Source: Prevotella sp. UBA4268
GTDB taxonomy: Bacteria > Bacteroidota > Bacteroidia > Bacteroidales > Bacteroidaceae
DNA length: 57,332 nt
Assembly: GCA_002395135.1 (NCBI GenBank)
Contig: DGWC01000097.1
Location: 14,248-71,579 of the forward strand
Direction of reading: 5' to 3'
Both the position numbers and the translations under genes were made by a program. The notes under the pieces were generated by a model that made no database searches, was not told where the DNA came from, and saw only the letters and a list, made by a program, of their open reading frames with translations. Positions 1 through 6,952 of the stretch are shown one piece after another (position 1 is the stretch's first letter; each line of letters opens with the position of its first letter).

Positions 1-199
1 CCTCACCAGTCGGAATCATGCACTTAATATCTGGATAGTTCGGCCCTTTCCCTCCTTTCTTTGAAGGTGCTGTTTTAAGAGCCTTTTCTATCTGAGGATT
101 AATGAAATCTGTTTTGTAATAGAGTTTAATCCCTTTCAATTGCTCCTTAGCCCATTGTTCAACCAATTCTTCTATGCTGTGATTCTTTTTGCTTGCCAT
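1..199 (-). CDS. N-terminal fragment of a restriction-type protein (runs off the window)
   Basis: An open frame starts with ATG at 199 on the minus strand and leaves the window at base 1, so only about 66 residues are visible. The peptide is charged and has a YPDIK stretch near residue 57. From memory this resembles the nuclease-like N-terminus of Bacteroidetes N-6 DNA methylase / type I or IIG restriction proteins, where a PD...K motif is part of the nuclease fold; that is recollection, not a search. The small XRE gene just upstream on the same strand would fit a restriction-modification controller. The catalytic part lies outside the window, so the family is uncertain. Confidence 0.5.
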   Translation of the reverse strand, partial: MASKKNHSIEELVEQWAKEQLKGIKLYYKTDFINPQIEKALKTAPSKKGGKGPNYPDIKCMIPTGE

Positions 200-228
200 A
201 TCTGTTCTAAGTAAATATTGTTTTCAAC

Positions 229-259
229 TTACCCACTAAATGTATTATAGTTACCCACT
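229..259 (-). promoter_or_regulatory. Two 9-bp direct repeats in the leader of the restriction-type gene, possible XRE operator
   Basis: TTACCCACT occurs at 229-237 and again at 251-259, exactly 22 bp apart, between the XRE gene and the start at 199. A weak -7-like box (minus-strand TACATTTA, 237-244) lies between them. Direct repeats two helical turns apart around a promoter suit a dimeric HTH regulator such as the neighbouring gene. This is inference. Confidence 0.35.
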
Positions 260-305
260 CGCTCGGCTTGCCGCTTTGCTTGCAAAGAACTCAAAAAGAG
301 GGGTG

Positions 306-518
306 TTACATTTGACTTTTCTTTGTTCTTACTAATTCTGTCAGTTCCACATCAAGCAGTTCTGCAATTCTGAGATATGTCTCCATTGTTGGCTGGCAGT
401 CATTGGTACACCATTTAGATACCGTAGTTGGGGCACATCCCAACTGCTCTGCCAACCACTTATTGGTTCTTTTCTTCTCTGCAAGCACGACTTTGATGCG
501 ATTAATGTCTTTGTCCAT
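306..518 (-). CDS. Small XRE-family helix-turn-helix regulator
   Basis: A 70-residue protein that is almost entirely one Cro/C1-type HTH domain (residues about 5-65). The recognition-helix region includes TTVSKW, followed by the typical amphipathic segment ending in AELLDVELTEL. It has no extra domain, like controller proteins and small antitoxins. It precedes the restriction-type gene starting at 199 by about 105 bases on the same strand, and that gap carries two direct repeats. I infer it regulates itself and/or the restriction gene. Confidence 0.8.
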   Translation of the reverse strand: MDKDINRIKVVLAEKKRTNKWLAEQLGCAPTTVSKWCTNDCQPTMETYLRIAELLDVELTELVRTKKSQM

Positions 519-600
519 AATGGATTTCTATTGTTATTGGTACAAAGTTACTCATTTTCTCTGAAAGAACGCACACAACGCCCAATTATTTAGCAAATAA

Positions 601-1144
601 TCACATTTTAATATCATTTTCCCCACTTTTCCGCAGACTTTTTCTGATATTGTCTGTCAAATCTTTCACTTTGTGCATAATCTGCACTAACTGCATCATG
701 TACTTCTCCAACTTGCATACAAGTGCCATCGCCCTACGATCTGAGAAATGACTTTTCAACTCTTTCAACGTCTGATTCTAATTCTTTGCAAGCAAAGCGT
801 CCAAAGGCCGGGCGGTTGCCTACCATACGAAACTGAGCATGAAAGTCGCCTAACTTGGCATAATATTCATGTTGACTATTGTCGAATGTCACCACGTGGA
901 ATGGCTCGCCAAAGATTTGCGCCTTGATGAATGCGGACTTGCTTGTCATGCCAGAATGGGGATTCCACAGATTAGTGGTACACGATAACTTACAGGAGAA
1001 CTGCACCATCGAATTCTTGCTCTGACAAGCGAACAAGTTCGAGCGGTTGAGGGTGATGCGCCCCATAATGGGTGCTTTTCCTCGTTTGTCTGTGCTGCCT
1101 TTCTTCAGGTACAGTAGCACCTTGAATTTTGTTACTTTCATCAT
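601..1144 (-). pseudogene. Tyrosine-integrase arm-domain remnant fused to unidentified sequence, frameshifted
   Basis: From ATGATG at 1144/1141 the first 45 residues or so read like the arm DNA-binding domain of Bacteroidetes tyrosine recombinases (FKVLLYLKKG, GKAPIMGRITLN, QFSCKLS, LWNP). The frame then runs into unrelated sequence and ends at 734, with no SAM-like or catalytic domain. Another minus-strand frame continues from about 770 to the stop at 601 with a helix-rich, charged peptide (KLEKYMMQ, VKDLTDNIRK), suggesting a frameshift in whatever was fused on. A TAnnTTTG box at 1162-1169 would place transcription start just before 1144, so the longer frame from 1174 is not the true start. 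I read this as mobile-element debris. Confidence 0.5.
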
Positions 1145-1499
1145 ACTCTGAATTTGGGTTGCAAAATTAAACAATCTCAGAGCATCCCCTGCTATGCAAA
1201 ATATGTCAGAATATGTATATTATTCCGAACCACAAAGAATCTTGTACAGATTACACGATTCTACACATATTACCCAAACAATCGTAGGTAACACTTTGGT
1301 AACGGAACAGCCTCAATATTCGTCCAAGTTCATAAGTCTAAGAATAATGCAAATTAGCGCAAATGGGCTAGTTTATAGCAACTTACGCATAAATCAATGT
1401 AACAACTTCCACATTCCTAACTTCCTTGATTTCCTGTGGAATAGTAACGTCCGAAAACGTCCTTTCCCTTCGGTCAGCCCTACTTCTAACTATAACTCG
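1145..1499. other. Gene-free stretch
   Basis: I see no convincing gene in these roughly 350 bases. The open frame on the plus strand has no recognisable features and overlaps the toxin gene antisense. A short minus-strand frame after the toxin stop (ending near 1385) looks protein-like but has no start codon. Confidence 0.4.
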
Positions 1500-1836
1500 T
1501 TATTCCAACCCGTTTTTCTTTATCAGAGGCCTCAATTCCTTATCAGTAATGTTAACTTGATCCGACTTGTCGTATATTGTGACAAGCGTGATGTCTGCTC
1601 CCTCGGACTCAAAGAGGACGATATAGGTAATTCCTCTTGCACCGCCACTTTTTCCTTTTCTTTTTGAAGCAATGGATATGCGTACTTTGCGCATATGCTT
1701 TCCGAGTTCTTTTCCCTTTAACGGGTTCTTGCGCAATTCATTGAGAAAGTTGCTATAGTCTTGCCTCATTGAGGGATAATGCTTGCAGAGTCTCTTCAAC
1801 TCGCGAGCGAAGTCGGGAGTCGCTGTAATCTTACAG
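1500..1836 (-). pseudogene. RelE/HigB-type toxin lacking a normal start codon
   Basis: The frame encodes a RelE/ParE-superfamily toxin: DFARELKRL, then KELGKHMRKVRISIASKRKGKSGG, ITYIVLFESEG and the LVTIYDKSDQ-NITDKEL tail typical of Bacteroidetes HigB/RelE toxins. The conserved N-terminus (KITATPDFAREL) is present in frame back to about 1836. However, no ATG, GTG or TTG lies before it; the first usable codon is TTG at 1799, which would cut off about 12 residues. The frame is +1 to the antitoxin, whose stop codon it overlaps. A small deletion at the junction probably removed the start. With the amber codon in the antitoxin this looks like a decaying module. Confidence 0.7.
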
Positions 1837-2055
1837 TTCTTTGAGCAAGTCCTCTGCGTTGATACCTTCGAGTTGTCCGTCTTTCATCTCACGAAGTTGA
1901 CCCAAGGCATGGTCTATTTTGGCAAGTGTCTGCTCCTTAGGCGTAGCAGCAGTGGTCACAATATCGGCCTCGCTGTACGTCTAGCCCATCTTTGAAATCA
2001 TTTTCTTGAAGAAACTGACCTCATGGTTTGGTACATTGATGGTAATTGCAGTCAT
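1831..2055 (-). pseudogene. Antitoxin of the RelE-type module, interrupted by an amber codon
   Basis: The frame starts with ATG at 2055 and ends with TAA at 1831-1833, giving 75 codons of a short antitoxin (ITINVPNHEVSFFKKM at the start, acidic and leucine-rich LEGINAEDLLKEL at the end). Codon 25 is TAG (1981-1983). Related proteins usually have tryptophan there, from memory, so a single TGG-to-TAG change explains it. A TAnnTTTG box lies at 2084-2091, about 30 bases upstream. Reading through the stop, the protein is otherwise intact, so the mutation seems recent. Confidence 0.7.
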
Positions 2056-2230
2056 ATCTTTGTCATTTATATAAATACTGGTGCAAATATACAAAAAATC
2101 TGAGAATCTACTATGAGTTTAGCACAAAATTGCATAAAAAGGAGGCAATAATTAATCCTAAGAGGATGATTATGCATATCAGAACACACAAGCCTCAAAC
2201 AACGCAATCCATGAAAAATGTGCGGAAAGT

Positions 2231-2261
2231 TTTGCGCCTCACGTTTTCTTTTGTACCTTTG
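2231..2261 (+). promoter_or_regulatory. murF promoter
   Basis: TTTG at 2231-2234 and TACCTTTG at 2254-2261, with 19 bases between the TTG and the TA, match the Bacteroidetes -33/-7 pattern. Transcription would start near 2268, 12 bases before the murF ATG, which excludes the longer upstream frame. Confidence 0.8.
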
Positions 2262-2279
2262 CAAAAAATAAGCGAAAAA

Positions 2280-3635
2280 ATGAGTGTACAAGAACTATAC
2301 CAGTTGTATAAGCAGCACCCCGTGATTACCACCGACAGCCGCGACTGCCCGCAGGGGAGCATCTTCATCGCCTTGAAGGGGGCTTCGTTTAACGGCAACC
2401 TGTTTGCCGTGCAGGCACTGGAGAAAGGGTGCGCCTATGCCATCATTGACGAACAGACAGTGAAAGACGGCTGCCCTGACGACGTGAAAGAACGCCTGAT
2501 TGTGGTCGACGACTGTCTGCAGACCTTCAAAGACATGGCGCGCGAGCACCGCCGGCAGTTTGACATTCCCGTGATCGGCATCACCGGCACCAACGGGAAG
2601 ACCACCACCAAGGAACTCGTGGCCGCCGTGCTGAGCGAAGAAAACAACGTGCTCTTCACGCAGGGCAACTTCAACAACGACGTGGGCGTGCCGAAGACAC
2701 TGTTCCGCATTTCGGAAGAACACGACATGGCCGTGATTGAAATGGGAGCCAGCCACCCTGGAGACATCAAGACGCTTGTTGAGACCGTGGAGCCCACTTG
2801 CGGCCTCATCACCAACGTGGGGCGCGCCCATCTGCAGGGCTTCGGCTCTTTCGAAGGGGTGAAACGCACCAAGGGCGAACTGTATGACTATCTGGCCGCA
2901 CAGCAGACCAAGAGCCTTGAGGGCGGTCTGGTGTTCATCAATGCCGACGACGAAGACCTGTGCGCCATGGCCGACGAGCGGAACATCCTCTTCCGCAGCG
3001 GCTACGGCATGGGCAAGAGCGACGACATCGTGGTGAAGGGCGAAATCATCTCCTGCGCTCCCATGCTGAAATTCCGCTGGTACATCCACGACGAAGAAGA
3101 GGGCGACTCGGAGCCGTTCACCGTGCAAACCCACCTGATTGGTGCCTACAACATCTATAACATGCTGGCCGCCATCGCCGTGGGCATGGAGTTCGACGTG
3201 GACATTGACCGCATCAACCACGCACTGGCCAACTACGTGCCAAGCAACAACCGCAGCCAACTGACGCAGACCAACCGCAACACGCTGATTGTGGATGCCT
3301 ATAATGCCAACCCCACCAGCATGGCAGCGGCCATCCGCTCGTTTGCTGCCATCGACACGCCGAAGCCGAAGATGGCCATCCTGGGCGACATGCGCGAACT
3401 GGGCGACGCCTCGGCCGACGAACATCAGAAGGCCATAGAACTGATGAAGGAGTGCCAACTGACCAATGTGTGGCTCGTGGGCGACGAGTTCGGCCGCTGC
3501 CAGTGCGACTATCGCAAGTTCGGCGATGTGGAAGAGGTGAAGAAAGCCATCAGCGAGGAAATGCCGGAAGGCTACTGCATCCTGATAAAAGGCAGCAACA
3601 GCACCAAGTTGCACCAACTGCCCGCCCTGCTCTAA
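2280..3635 (+). CDS. murF: UDP-N-acetylmuramoyl-tripeptide--D-alanyl-D-alanine ligase
   Basis: MurF makes the last cytoplasmic precursor of peptidoglycan by joining D-Ala-D-Ala to UDP-MurNAc-tripeptide with ATP. The 451-residue protein has the three Mur-ligase domains: an N-terminal substrate domain with TTDSRDCPQGSIFIALKG, a central domain with the P-loop [12 protein letters not shown] (about residues 100-110), and a C-terminal domain with DAYNANPTSM (about 340) and LGDMRELG. The ATG at 2280 is chosen because a good promoter ends at 2261 and family homology begins at MSVQELY. The gene stands alone, away from the division cluster at the other end of the window, an arrangement I recall from other Bacteroidetes. 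Its 3' end runs into a 22-bp repeat array. Confidence 0.95.
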   Translation: MSVQELYQLYKQHPVITTDSRDCPQGSIFIALKGASFNGNLFAVQALEKGCAYAIIDEQTVKDGCPDDVKERLIVVDDCLQTFKDMAREHRRQFDIPVIGITGTNGKTTTKELVAAVLSEENNVLFTQGNFNNDVGVPKTLFRISEEHDMAVIEMGASHPGDIKTLVETVEPTCGLITNVGRAHLQGFGSFEGVKRTKGELYDYLAAQQTKSLEGGLVFINADDEDLCAMADERNILFRSGYGMGKSDDIVVKGEIISCAPMLKFRWYIHDEEEGDSEPFTVQTHLIGAYNIYNMLAAIAVGMEFDVDIDRINHALANYVPSNNRSQLTQTNRNTLIVDAYNANPTSMAAAIRSFAAIDTPKPKMAILGDMRELGDASADEHQKAIELMKECQLTNVWLVGDEFGRCQCDYRKFGDVEEVKKAISEEMPEGYCILIKGSNSTKLHQLPALL

Positions 3636-3885
3636 CGTCTGTTTCTATCTTGGAAACAGGCCCAATGGAGGCAGCAAAGCAAAGAAACGGAACCGCGAAA
3701 GCGCAGTTCCGGAAGAGTAAATTATATTAATTTGAAAAGTAAATTATATTAATTTGCAAAGTAAATTAAATTGATTTGCACGGTAAATTAAATTGATTTA
3801 CTTTTCCAAACAGATACTTTGGCGAGGCGAAAGCAATGGTTTTCACGGACGAAAGCATTGCTTTCGCCCATGAAAACCGAAAAAG
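3632..3885. repeat. 22-bp palindromic repeat array 1: four AT-rich units flanked by AAA-N7-TTT units
   Basis: Four AT-rich units of the form GTAAATTAnnnTnATTTGC begin at 3717, 3739, 3761 and 3783, exactly 22 bp apart, each an imperfect palindrome. Palindromes of a second type continue in register: AAACAGATACTTT centred on 3814, AAAGCAATGGTTT on 3836 and AAAGCATTGCTTT on 3858, all 22 bp apart. Upstream, degenerate versions are centred on 3704, 3682 and 3660. The array fills the space between the 3' ends of murF and the convergent lipoprotein gene. Confidence 0.85.
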
Positions 3886-3902
3886 AAATCCGAGTGCCAG
3901 TC

Positions 3903-5219
3903 TTATTTCTTGAACTGATAGATCAGGGTGAATCCGCGCTTCATCACATCGCGGCCTGAATACGTGTCGGCAGCCTTGGCCTGATAAGATAGCGGCAGGA
4001 AGTCCTTGGGCTGATACTGATAGATGCGCATCTCAAGTGTCTTGCCCTTGTCGAGCAGGCGGAATCCCACTTGGGCGCTGCGCTCGCTTATCTCCGTGGC
4101 CGAGAAGAAGTAGTTGACGAGGCTTGCGTTCATGGTCACCACGGAGCCCTTCTCGGGCAGGTTGTAGTTGGTTTCCCATAGTTCCTCCTCTTTTTCTTCG
4201 GCAATGGAATAGGTGGCATTGCGCAAATATTTGGCCAGGTCGCCCGTCAAGGCCGACGCATCGAGCGAGAGCGTGCCGTCGCCGTTGTCGGTGAAGGTAA
4301 TCTTGTCGGTGGCCGGACAGTTATCGGGAAGCACGTCGGCATCCGACAGCCGCGAAACAAGTTGGGCTGCCTCCTTGATGGCCTGGGCGTTGGTCAGTCC
4401 CTGACAGGTCCACGTGCCGACCAGTTCGGCTGCTCTCGTAGGTCCGGAGATAGTGATGGTGGTTGTGGTGTTGCCGCTGCCCTGGATGAAATAGGGCGAA
4501 TCGGCAAGGCGGAGCACAATCTGGTCCTTGCCCTCCTCCTTTTTCAGGAAGCGGATTGTGGCCAGTGCGCTGCTGGTGTTCTTGGTCATGGTGAGCACCT
4601 GCTTGCCTCCCACTATTTCGAAATGCGTTCCGAGCACGGCGGTTGACGTGGGTGCCACCTCGAAAGGCACTTCATAGTTGGCATAGGTCACGCTTTTTGA
4701 ACCGCTTTTCAGCGTGAGCGCCACCTCCACTTCTGTTTTCAGTTCATATTGTGCCTTGTTGAACGATCCGGCAAGCACCGGCTGCGCCTGGATGGGCACC
4801 ACCGTCTTGCGGATGAATCCCAGTTCGTAGCCCTCCACGTTGTCGTTGAGCAGGAGTTCCACCTGGCGGTCGTTGTTGAAACTGCCGAGCGATGTGAGTT
4901 GCACGGAAGCCGTTTTGTCGCCCGCATTGAACTGAAACTGGGTGGCATCCATCTCGAAGTCTTCGCCTTCAACGGCCGTTCCGCCCACCGTGAAAGGCAC
5001 AGCGAGGCTGCGCGTTGCGGGGTGGTTGAGTTCCAGCGTTACGTCGACGGTGCCTCCGGCGGGCAGTATAAATGCCGGGCGCGTGAACGACAGCGAGTTG
5101 TCGGCCACCGTTGCCATCTCCTCGTTTGAGCAAGCCGCCACCATGCATGCCGTGAAAAAGAGCATGTAATGGGCCAGTGCGGCGGCTGATTTCCTTATGT
5201 GTGAATATATATTCTTCAT
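3903..5219 (-). CDS. Surface lipoprotein with Calx-beta-like repeats, last gene of the SusCD operon
   Basis: A 438-residue predicted lipoprotein with a hydrophobic signal segment ending in the lipobox VAAC (about residues 26-29). Two repeats resemble Calx-beta domains: one with SLAVPFTVGGTAVEGEDF and a QVELLLN strand (about 45-130), a second with YEVPFEVAPTSTAVLGTHF and QIVLRLADS (about 155-260). The C-terminal part is a predicted beta-rich domain I cannot name. It follows SusD and a small lipoprotein on the same strand, the position usually held by SusE/SusF-like surface glycan- or protein-binding lipoproteins. It probably binds substrate or partners at the cell surface. The substrate is unknown because no enzyme is encoded nearby. 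Confidence 0.75.
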   Translation of the reverse strand: MKNIYSHIRKSAAALAHYMLFFTACMVAACSNEEMATVADNSLSFTRPAFILPAGGTVDVTLELNHPATRSLAVPFTVGGTAVEGEDFEMDATQFQFNAGDKTASVQLTSLGSFNNDRQVELLLNDNVEGYELGFIRKTVVPIQAQPVLAGSFNKAQYELKTEVEVALTLKSGSKSVTYANYEVPFEVAPTSTAVLGTHFEIVGGKQVLTMTKNTSSALATIRFLKKEEGKDQIVLRLADSPYFIQGSGNTTTTITISGPTRAAELVGTWTCQGLTNAQAIKEAAQLVSRLSDADVLPDNCPATDKITFTDNGDGTLSLDASALTGDLAKYLRNATYSIAEEKEEELWETNYNLPEKGSVVTMNASLVNYFFSATEISERSAQVGFRLLDKGKTLEMRIYQYQPKDFLPLSYQAKAADTYSGRDVMKRGFTLIYQFKK

Positions 5220-5230
5220 CGTTATTGTTG

Positions 5231-5464
5231 TTATTTGGTATAGTTGCTAATGGCTTCTTTCACCACATTGCGCTGCACTTCTATGAGGTCGCGCTCCTCG
5301 TTGGTGAGATAAGGAGGAGCAGGCAGTTCGATGGCCTCGCCCGCAAAGGTGGTCACCTCGGGAGTCAGTTCGTCGCTGTCGCCGCACGAAGCCGTGAAAC
5401 AGGCAGCCATGCCCAGCACGGCAGCCATGATAATGCTGTTTGTCTTCATCTCTATGGTTTTCAT
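5231..5464 (-). CDS. Small lipoprotein between SusD and the Calx-beta lipoprotein
   Basis: A 77-residue protein with a signal sequence and lipobox TASC (cysteine near residue 27), leaving a mature chain of about 50 residues that is acidic at first (CGDSDELTPE) and ends in a helix (ERDLIEVQRNVVKEAISNY). It sits 11 bases upstream of the next gene and 33 downstream of susD, all on the same strand, so it is almost certainly co-transcribed. A second ATG at 5449 is an equally good start. I recognise no family. Confidence 0.7.
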   Translation of the reverse strand: MKTIEMKTNSIIMAAVLGMAACFTASCGDSDELTPEVTTFAGEAIELPAPPYLTNEERDLIEVQRNVVKEAISNYTK

Positions 5465-5497
5465 TTTTATCGGTTTCTATTAGGTTTTCTCTGTTGA

Positions 5498-6907
5498 TTA
5501 GTCGGGATATCCGGGGTTTTGCCTGATGGCCGGATTGATGCGTATGTCGCGGATGGAGAACGGATAGGTGTAGAGATAGTGCTCGGTGACATATTTCACA
5601 CCGTTATAGCCCACCCAGAACTCGGGTCCGCCGTTGCGTTTCAGTTCAAACCAGCGGTCGCCTTCCATGTAGAGTTCCTTGCGCCGCTCGTTCAGAATGG
5701 CCTGCATCAGCGGTGTGAGCGGCTGTCCCGTGGCATCCTGCTGGATGAGTGCCGAGCGGTCAACGGCGGGCAGCGTGGCCTCGGTGAGCGGTTCATAGTT
5801 GCTGATGCGGTGCTCGCGCAGCATGTTCAGGTATTTCAGCGCCTCGGCATTGTTGCCCAGATGGGCATAACTCTCGGCAATGATGAGACACATCTCGGCG
5901 CTTCTGATGCGGAGCACCAGCGGTTTCTGGTTCTGCAGGTTCTTGTTGAACGAGAATGTATAGCGAATGTCGCGTCCCTTCTCGGCAAAGAGGTTCACCA
6001 GTTTCACGTCCACGGGGCGCTTCTTTGAATGGGTGAGCGCATTGTTATAATAGGTGGCAGCACCGGTGCGATAGGTCCTGAAGATGGTGTTTCCCGACTT
6101 TCCCGTCTGGTCTTTCAGCATGTTCAGATAGTCGTCGCCGCTGAGAAGGGGGAATTTATCCAGCAGCACCTTGGCCTGGTCGATAGCATTCTGCCACTGC
6201 TGACCCCAGAAATAGGTGCGGGCCAGGAAGGCGCGCGCCACGTCAACATTGAAAACATATTTGTCGTCCTCCACATTCATGTCGATGGCCTGCTGCAAAT
6301 CGCCCACGATGAAGTCGATGGTCTGCTGCAGGGACGACCGTGCCGGCTGCCCCTCGATGTTAAACTCGTCCACGATGGGCAAGCCCAGTATCTCGCTGAT
6401 GCGGCTGGGGTCGTAGGCTTCGCAGCACTCGCGCATGGCGTAGAAATAGAGTGCGCCGCGCATGGCATGGCAGGTGGCCGTGAGCAACCGGCCCTTCTCG
6501 GTGTCGGGTTCGGGCAGATTGCCCAGTATGATGTTGTGGTCCTTGATGCGGCCGTATAGGTTTTGTATGCGATACTGCGTGGCACCGATATTGGCTCCCA
6601 CGTAGTCGGGCAGATAAGTGGCCTGCGCTGCCGACTTCAGGCTGGCGTTAGTATTGTCTGAATAACTCTCCCACTGCGACACCAACTGGCACGAGCCGAA
6701 ATACGTGTCGTTGTTGTTCTCCAGGTTGCGCAACTGATTGGCCAGCAGTTGCTCATAGTCGTCGTTGCTCTTGGGGAGTTTCTTGCCGAAGGTTTTTGTT
6801 TCGAGATAGTCGCTGCACGAAACCAACAGGCCGGAAACGAGGAGCAGACAACAGCAGGCTGCCCTCGAAACGGTTTTTCTCATATTATTATATATATGTG
6901 TATTCAT
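5498..6907 (-). CDS. SusD/RagB-family outer-membrane lipoprotein
   Basis: SusD-type proteins are surface lipoproteins that form the lid on their SusC transporter and bind the incoming nutrient. The 469-residue protein has a signal peptide with lipobox LVSC, the early SDYLETKTFGKKLPKSNDDYEQLL region, TPR-like helices in the middle (ALYFYAMRECCEAYDP, RAFLARTYFWGQQWQNAIDQAK), the typical LNERRKELYMEGDRWFELKRNG and a C-terminal INPAIRQNPGYPD. The start may be 6907 or the ATG 24 bases further in. It lies 45 bases downstream of susC. The pair should act as one import unit. Confidence 0.93.
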   Translation of the reverse strand: MNTHIYNNMRKTVSRAACCCLLLVSGLLVSCSDYLETKTFGKKLPKSNDDYEQLLANQLRNLENNNDTYFGSCQLVSQWESYSDNTNASLKSAAQATYLPDYVGANIGATQYRIQNLYGRIKDHNIILGNLPEPDTEKGRLLTATCHAMRGALYFYAMRECCEAYDPSRISEILGLPIVDEFNIEGQPARSSLQQTIDFIVGDLQQAIDMNVEDDKYVFNVDVARAFLARTYFWGQQWQNAIDQAKVLLDKFPLLSGDDYLNMLKDQTGKSGNTIFRTYRTGAATYYNNALTHSKKRPVDVKLVNLFAEKGRDIRYTFSFNKNLQNQKPLVLRIRSAEMCLIIAESYAHLGNNAEALKYLNMLREHRISNYEPLTEATLPAVDRSALIQQDATGQPLTPLMQAILNERRKELYMEGDRWFELKRNGGPEFWVGYNGVKYVTEHYLYTYPFSIRDIRINPAIRQNPGYPD

Positions 6908-6952
6908 TGTCGTATGTCTGTTTTATGATTCTACTTTCTTGCTGTGCCACGG

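Noticed and set aside
1194..1667. Plus-strand 157-codon frame
   Set aside because: It overlaps the toxin gene antisense and shows no protein family features.
2295..3617. A 440-codon open frame antisense to murF
   Set aside because: It is exactly opposite a well-supported murF, is rich in His/Val/Ala as expected from reading GC-rich coding sequence backwards, and has no known motif.
3717..3804. CRISPR array
   Set aside because: The repeats follow each other with no unique spacers, units are only 22 bp and palindromic throughout, and no cas gene is in the window.
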